From the NCBI GenBank assembly GCA_964531455.1, contig CAZHFZ010000012.1, positions 1 to 64,000 on the forward strand: a DNA stretch of 64,000 nt. Reading direction: 5' to 3'. Numbering within the stretch: the first letter of the stretch is position 1; each line of letters opens with the position of its first letter. Made by a program: the position numbers and the translations under genes. The notes beneath the pieces were generated by a model, which was not told the origin of the DNA, did no database searches, and worked only from the letters and a program-made list of their open reading frames with translations. Shown here piece after piece: positions 61,169 to 64,000 of this stretch. Source of the DNA: Ga0077527 sp964531455 (lineage in GTDB: Bacteria; Pseudomonadota; Gammaproteobacteria; Burkholderiales; SG8-41).

Positions 61169-61912
61169 TCACCCCTTGTAAGCAGCGGTTTCGGTATTGG
61201 CCTTGCGCAGGCTTGCCGAAAGCTGGGAAGCCATTTGTTCCAGCATCCTGATCTTCATGTCGGGTTTTTCCAGTCCGATCCGGTCGAACAGCGCGCGATC
61301 AATCACGCGAAATTTTACCGGTTCAAGTGCCACCACATCGGCTGAACGGGGTGCACGATCAAGCAATCCCATTTCACCGAAACTCATGCCTGCCTCAAAA
61401 ACGTCGAGGCGCGTGCCCTTCCCGTTTGATTCGGATGACAGTCGCACCTCCACCGATCCCTCCAGCAACAAAAACAGACTGTCGCCGGCTTCACCGGCGC
61501 GGATCAGGCATTCGCCCGCTTGCGCGGTGCAGGTCGGCATCTGACTGTTAAGCCAGATCAATTCATCTCCTGTAAGCCCCGATAGCAAGGCGATATTGTG
61601 CAGCCCGACCGCACGGGTACCGATCCAGCCGGTTCCAGAAACTTCTGTCAACAAAGCGTTTTCGCAAAATTCCAGCGCAGCATCATTATCATCAAACAAA
61701 GCCGGCGCAGGAAAACCCTGCCGGGACAGATTCTGCGAAAAACGTCCGGCATGACATATCAGCATCCGCACACCCTGCCGGGCCAGACTGGCATGCAACT
61801 CAACAATCAGGCGCAGCGAAACATCATCAATGTTGATGACATTGCGCAGATTGAGCACCAGATACTGGCAATACGGTGCCTGCTTCAGCGCAATCCGGAT
61901 AAACGGCTCCAC
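61169..61912 (-). CDS. STAS (rest) plus cyclic-nucleotide-binding domain, severed C-terminal part of a long glutaminase
   Basis: 247 residues from a possible GTG at 61912, in the same frame as the glutaminase gene and only one codon after its TAA. The first ~85 residues are a STAS domain lacking its first strand (LVLNLRNVINIDDVSLRLIVEL). Residues 110-230 form a cNMP-binding fold (GECLIRAGEAGDSLFLLLEG, GMSFGEMGLLDRAPRSADV). Long glutaminases of other bacteria have glutaminase-STAS-cNMP in one chain of about 610 residues; the two pieces here sum to that. It may be untranslated, reinitiated, or joined by an assembly error. Confidence 0.75.
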   Translation of the reverse strand: MEPFIRIALKQAPYCQYLVLNLRNVINIDDVSLRLIVELHASLARQGVRMLICHAGRFSQNLSRQGFPAPALFDDNDAALEFCENALLTEVSGTGWIGTRAVGLHNIALLSGLTGDELIWLNSQMPTCTAQAGECLIRAGEAGDSLFLLLEGSVEVRLSSESNGKGTRLDVFEAGMSFGEMGLLDRAPRSADVVALEPVKFRVIDRALFDRIGLEKPDMKIRMLEQMASQLSASLRKANTETAAYKG

Positions 61913-61915
61913 CGT

Positions 61916-63010
61916 TTAGAAAATCAGCTCTCCCTGCAGTTCATGCACGCGAATTCGATGGCCACTGGCCCGCAGCGTCTGCTGGATGGTGAGAGGACGC
62001 CGCCGGCATGAGGTCACCTGGCTGCCGGTATAGGACAAGCGCAACGACGGTGTCGGCGCAGAGCCGTTGGCAAACTGGTGCAGTGCCAGATCGCGAGACA
62101 AATCGCCACAGACTTTGATCCCGCGCGCACTGTTGCCCTGCGCATCCAGCGGCGGTGAAAAAATGCCGATGCCGAGCTGACCGGGCAGTACGGCAAGAAT
62201 GCCGCCGCCAACACCGCTTTTTGCCGGAAGGCCAACGCGGTAAATCCATTCACCGGAAAAATCATACATGCCGCAGGTCGACATTACCGATAACACGTTG
62301 TCCACTACCTCGGGATTGACGGCAAGCTCGCGCGTCAGCGGATTGCGTCCCTGATTTGCCAGCGTTGCACCCATTACTGCAAGGTCGCGGCAGGTCACGC
62401 GGATGGCGCACTGCTGGAAATATGTTTCCAGGACTTCAGTCGGCTCCTCGTTGAGGATGCCGAAGTTTCGCAGCATCCAGCCGATGGCGCGGTTGCGATG
62501 ACCTGTTTCGCTTTCCGACTGATAAACCGCGGCATCGACATCGAGCCTGCGACCGGCGCAGGCTGAAAGATAATCCAATATGCGTTGTATCCGGGTTTGA
62601 TCGGATGGCTCCAGAATCTGGCCGCAGGTGGCTATTGCACCAGCATTGATCATCGGATTGAACGGCGCCCCGGTTTCGGGCTTGAGGCTGATGGCATTGA
62701 AGGCCTCGCCTGAGGGTTCTACACCGACGCGGGACAGAATGAAATCCTCGCCGCGATCCTCCAGTGCAAGTCCGTAGGACAACGCCTTCGATATGGACTG
62801 GATCGTGAAAACCTGTCGGGTATCACCCACCTCGTAGACATGACCGTCACGGGTGGCAATACAAATGCCAAACCAGTCGGGATCGGCCTTCGCCAGTTCA
62901 GGGATGTAGTCAGCCACCTGTCCGTCTTGTAGGGCGGCATAACGGCCGTGCAAATCCCTCAGGTAGCGCTCTATCGGGGATCCGGACAACAGGGGGTCAG
63001 CAGTATCCAA
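61916..63010 (-). CDS. glsA: Glutaminase (catalytic part of a split long-form glutaminase)
   Basis: Serine-type glutaminase converting glutamine to glutamate and ammonia; 364 residues to an in-frame TAA. Catalytic Ser-x-x-Lys in TIQSISKALSYG, then NPMINAGAIAT, MLRNFGILNEEP, CRDLAVMGATLANQGRNPL, MSTCGMYDFSGEW and GLPAKSGVGGGILAVLPG. All catalytic blocks are intact, so this part may be active alone. The last ~25 residues (HRIRVHELQGELIF) are the first strand of a STAS domain that continues after the stop. The start is TTG at 63010, placed by the family N-terminus (IERYLRDLH, VADYIPELA). Confidence 0.9.
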   Translation of the reverse strand: MDTADPLLSGSPIERYLRDLHGRYAALQDGQVADYIPELAKADPDWFGICIATRDGHVYEVGDTRQVFTIQSISKALSYGLALEDRGEDFILSRVGVEPSGEAFNAISLKPETGAPFNPMINAGAIATCGQILEPSDQTRIQRILDYLSACAGRRLDVDAAVYQSESETGHRNRAIGWMLRNFGILNEEPTEVLETYFQQCAIRVTCRDLAVMGATLANQGRNPLTRELAVNPEVVDNVLSVMSTCGMYDFSGEWIYRVGLPAKSGVGGGILAVLPGQLGIGIFSPPLDAQGNSARGIKVCGDLSRDLALHQFANGSAPTPSLRLSYTGSQVTSCRRRPLTIQQTLRASGHRIRVHELQGELIF

Positions 63011-63121
63011 AAGGGGCTTTTCAGTTCAGTCGTTGTTGTGATCTGCCATTTTTTAAATGGCATGAGCAATATTGATGCCAATGCAGCCAAAATCCCGCTT
63101 TGCTGCAAAAGCCAACGGATC

Positions 63122-63397
63122 TCAGTAGTCGCGAATAACTGCGCGAATGATGGACTGCCTCGGTAATGCAGTTCCCTTGAAAAAACTGGGTCCTGCAGCA
63201 TTAAATGCAATGTATTTGATACTGGTCATCGGAAAAACCATCAACTGTCCTTCCGCCTCAACCACCACGTTTCTACTGCTCATGAACTCCGACAGTTTGA
63301 TCTGCTTTGCCGCAGCGCTTTTGACCTGCTCGGGAAACTCGAAGGTCATTTTGCTTCCGTCATTAAAATGAATGGTCATTGTTCGGTCTTGCATCAT
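63122..63397 (-). CDS. Small conserved hypothetical protein
   Basis: 91 residues from ATG 63397, with GGGG about eight bases upstream. It begins MTIHFNDGSKMTFEFPEQ, then a basic helix (AAAKQIKLSEFMSSRN), VVVEAEGQLMVFPMTSIKYI and a short tail. The alternating strands look like a small beta-barrel or PilZ-like fold, but no family is recognised. It lies upstream of the glutaminase with 111 bp between. Confidence 0.65.
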   Translation of the reverse strand: MMQDRTMTIHFNDGSKMTFEFPEQVKSAAAKQIKLSEFMSSRNVVVEAEGQLMVFPMTSIKYIAFNAAGPSFFKGTALPRQSIIRAVIRDY

Positions 63398-63628
63398 TTC
63401 AGCCCCCATTTTTCAATCATTTATGATACCCAAGCTATCAAATTCACCTCCCGCTGTCACCAATACCACCGGCCCAAAATTGCTCGGCACACCAGTGTCT
63501 GGAGGGGAGAATACATGATGCGCACCTGATCCAAGCAAACCAATCCATAATCCGCTGGCGTACACGCCAGATTCCCGCACAGCCTCAAACTATAATCTGC
63601 ACCTCAACTTTTTACCGGGAACCCTCGC

Positions 63629-64000
63629 ATGGTCCGTATCGTTGATGTTCGCGAAGTCACCAAACCGATCGCCTCGCCGATCCGCAACGCCTATATCGAT
63701 TTCAGCAAAATGACTACCAGCCTGGTCGCTGTGGTTACCGACGTCAAAGTCGACGGCCGCACGGTGGTCGGCTACGGATTCAACTCCAACGGCCGTTACG
63801 GCCAGGGTGGACTGATTCGCGAGCGTTTCGCGCCGAGGCTGCTGGAAGCAGACCCGCAAAGTCTTCTCGACGAAAGTGGCAGCAATATCGATCCGCTTCG
63901 CGCCTGGACCGCGATGATGGTGAATGAAAAACCCGGCGGACATGGTGAGCGTTCAGTCGCGGTCGGCACGCTGGATATGGCGATCTGGGATGCAGTGGCC
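63629..64000 (+). CDS. Mandelate-racemase/enolase-superfamily enzyme (partial, N-terminal domain)
   Basis: 124 codons from ATG 63629 open to the right edge. The visible part is the N-terminal capping domain: VRIVDVREVTKPIASPIRN, a strand pair (TSLVAVVTDVKVDGRTVVGYG), and GERSVAVGTLDMAIWDAVA, the helix before the barrel that is conserved in muconate-lactonizing/mandelate-racemase enzymes. Metal ligands lie beyond the window. A dehydratase or racemase of acid sugars or related compounds is likely; the substrate is unknown. Nothing recognisable is in the 230 bp between this gene and the small gene at 63122. Confidence 0.85.
   Translation, partial: MVRIVDVREVTKPIASPIRNAYIDFSKMTTSLVAVVTDVKVDGRTVVGYGFNSNGRYGQGGLIRERFAPRLLEADPQSLLDESGSNIDPLRAWTAMMVNEKPGGHGERSVAVGTLDMAIWDAVA

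Noticed and set aside
61916..61918. Recoding of the glutaminase stop codon
   Set aside because: The codon is TAA, not TGA, with no known insertion route; a nonsense mutation or gene split is simpler.
63590..63943. Minus-strand 117-codon frame at the right edge
   Set aside because: It is the antisense of a clear enolase-superfamily gene on the plus strand.

Overview
The window is a 64 kb piece of a draft bacterial chromosome (one 100-N scaffold gap at 11398-11497). Gene content points to a betaproteobacterium, probably Burkholderiales or a near relative. Supporting this are an rpfE-type gene near recJ, prfB-lysS with the RF2 frameshift, lolC-lolD, comEC, scpA-scpB, a complete polyhydroxybutyrate set (phaC, phaB, phaP, phaR), a Bug-family tricarboxylate-type binding protein, HiPIP, and a MerR/DUF3429 pair. 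Assignment is by gene family and order only. I see no rRNA, tRNA, CRISPR array, transposase or prophage.

Layout. 1-5835 (minus): a tripartite RND efflux operon (outer-membrane factor, adaptor, pump). 6074-10276 (minus): scpB, scpA (chromosome condensation) and comEC (DNA uptake). 10353-11650 (plus): DUF2062 protein and an AlkA-type glycosylase cut by the gap. 11631-13650 (minus): LolD and LolC/E lipoprotein release. 13699-17833 (plus): rpfE-like, MgtC/DUF4010 membrane protein, recJ. 17942-25943 (plus): exported spermidine-synthase-like protein, PPK2, prfB, lysS, acetoacetyl-CoA synthetase, glycine-zipper protein. 26148-28948 (plus): a self-contained copper operon (operator, copA, copZ-like, csoR). 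28981-32336: bamD, rluD, pgeF, ZIP transporter. 32444-36394: PHB genes. 36428-41571: rimO, DUF1232, TAXI-type protein, DinG-type helicase. 41735-46360: sulfotransferase-like protein, ThDP enzyme, HigBA toxin-antitoxin, amidohydrolase, diguanylate cyclase. 46413-48503 (minus): MerR, DUF3429, VOC, GNAT operon. 48642-52545: HiPIP, SDR, DUF502, DUF924, secretin-like and NlpC/P60 proteins. 52660-56678: ferric-iron ABC transporter with Fur-like boxes. 56685-64000: MltB, XRE regulator, a three-gene Bug/selenoprotein operon, split glutaminase, a small protein and a partial enolase-superfamily gene.

Main points. (1) At 59520-60062 (minus) an in-frame TGA is followed directly by Gly-Ser-Cys, giving the U-G-S-C motif of the UGSC selenoprotein family, with a SECIS-like hairpin 14 nt downstream. 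The gene sits in an operon with a Bug binding protein and overlaps a 354-residue partner by 4 nt. (2) The glutaminase at 61916-63010 ends at a TAA inside a STAS domain that continues in the same frame into a cNMP-binding domain: a split long-form glutaminase. (3) Candidate regulatory circuits are readable: FNR/ANR-type boxes at about -41.5 of good -10 hexamers before phaP and ppk2, a CsoR-type operator over the copA promoter, tandem repeats over a promoter at the merR start codon, and Fur-like boxes at the iron transporter.
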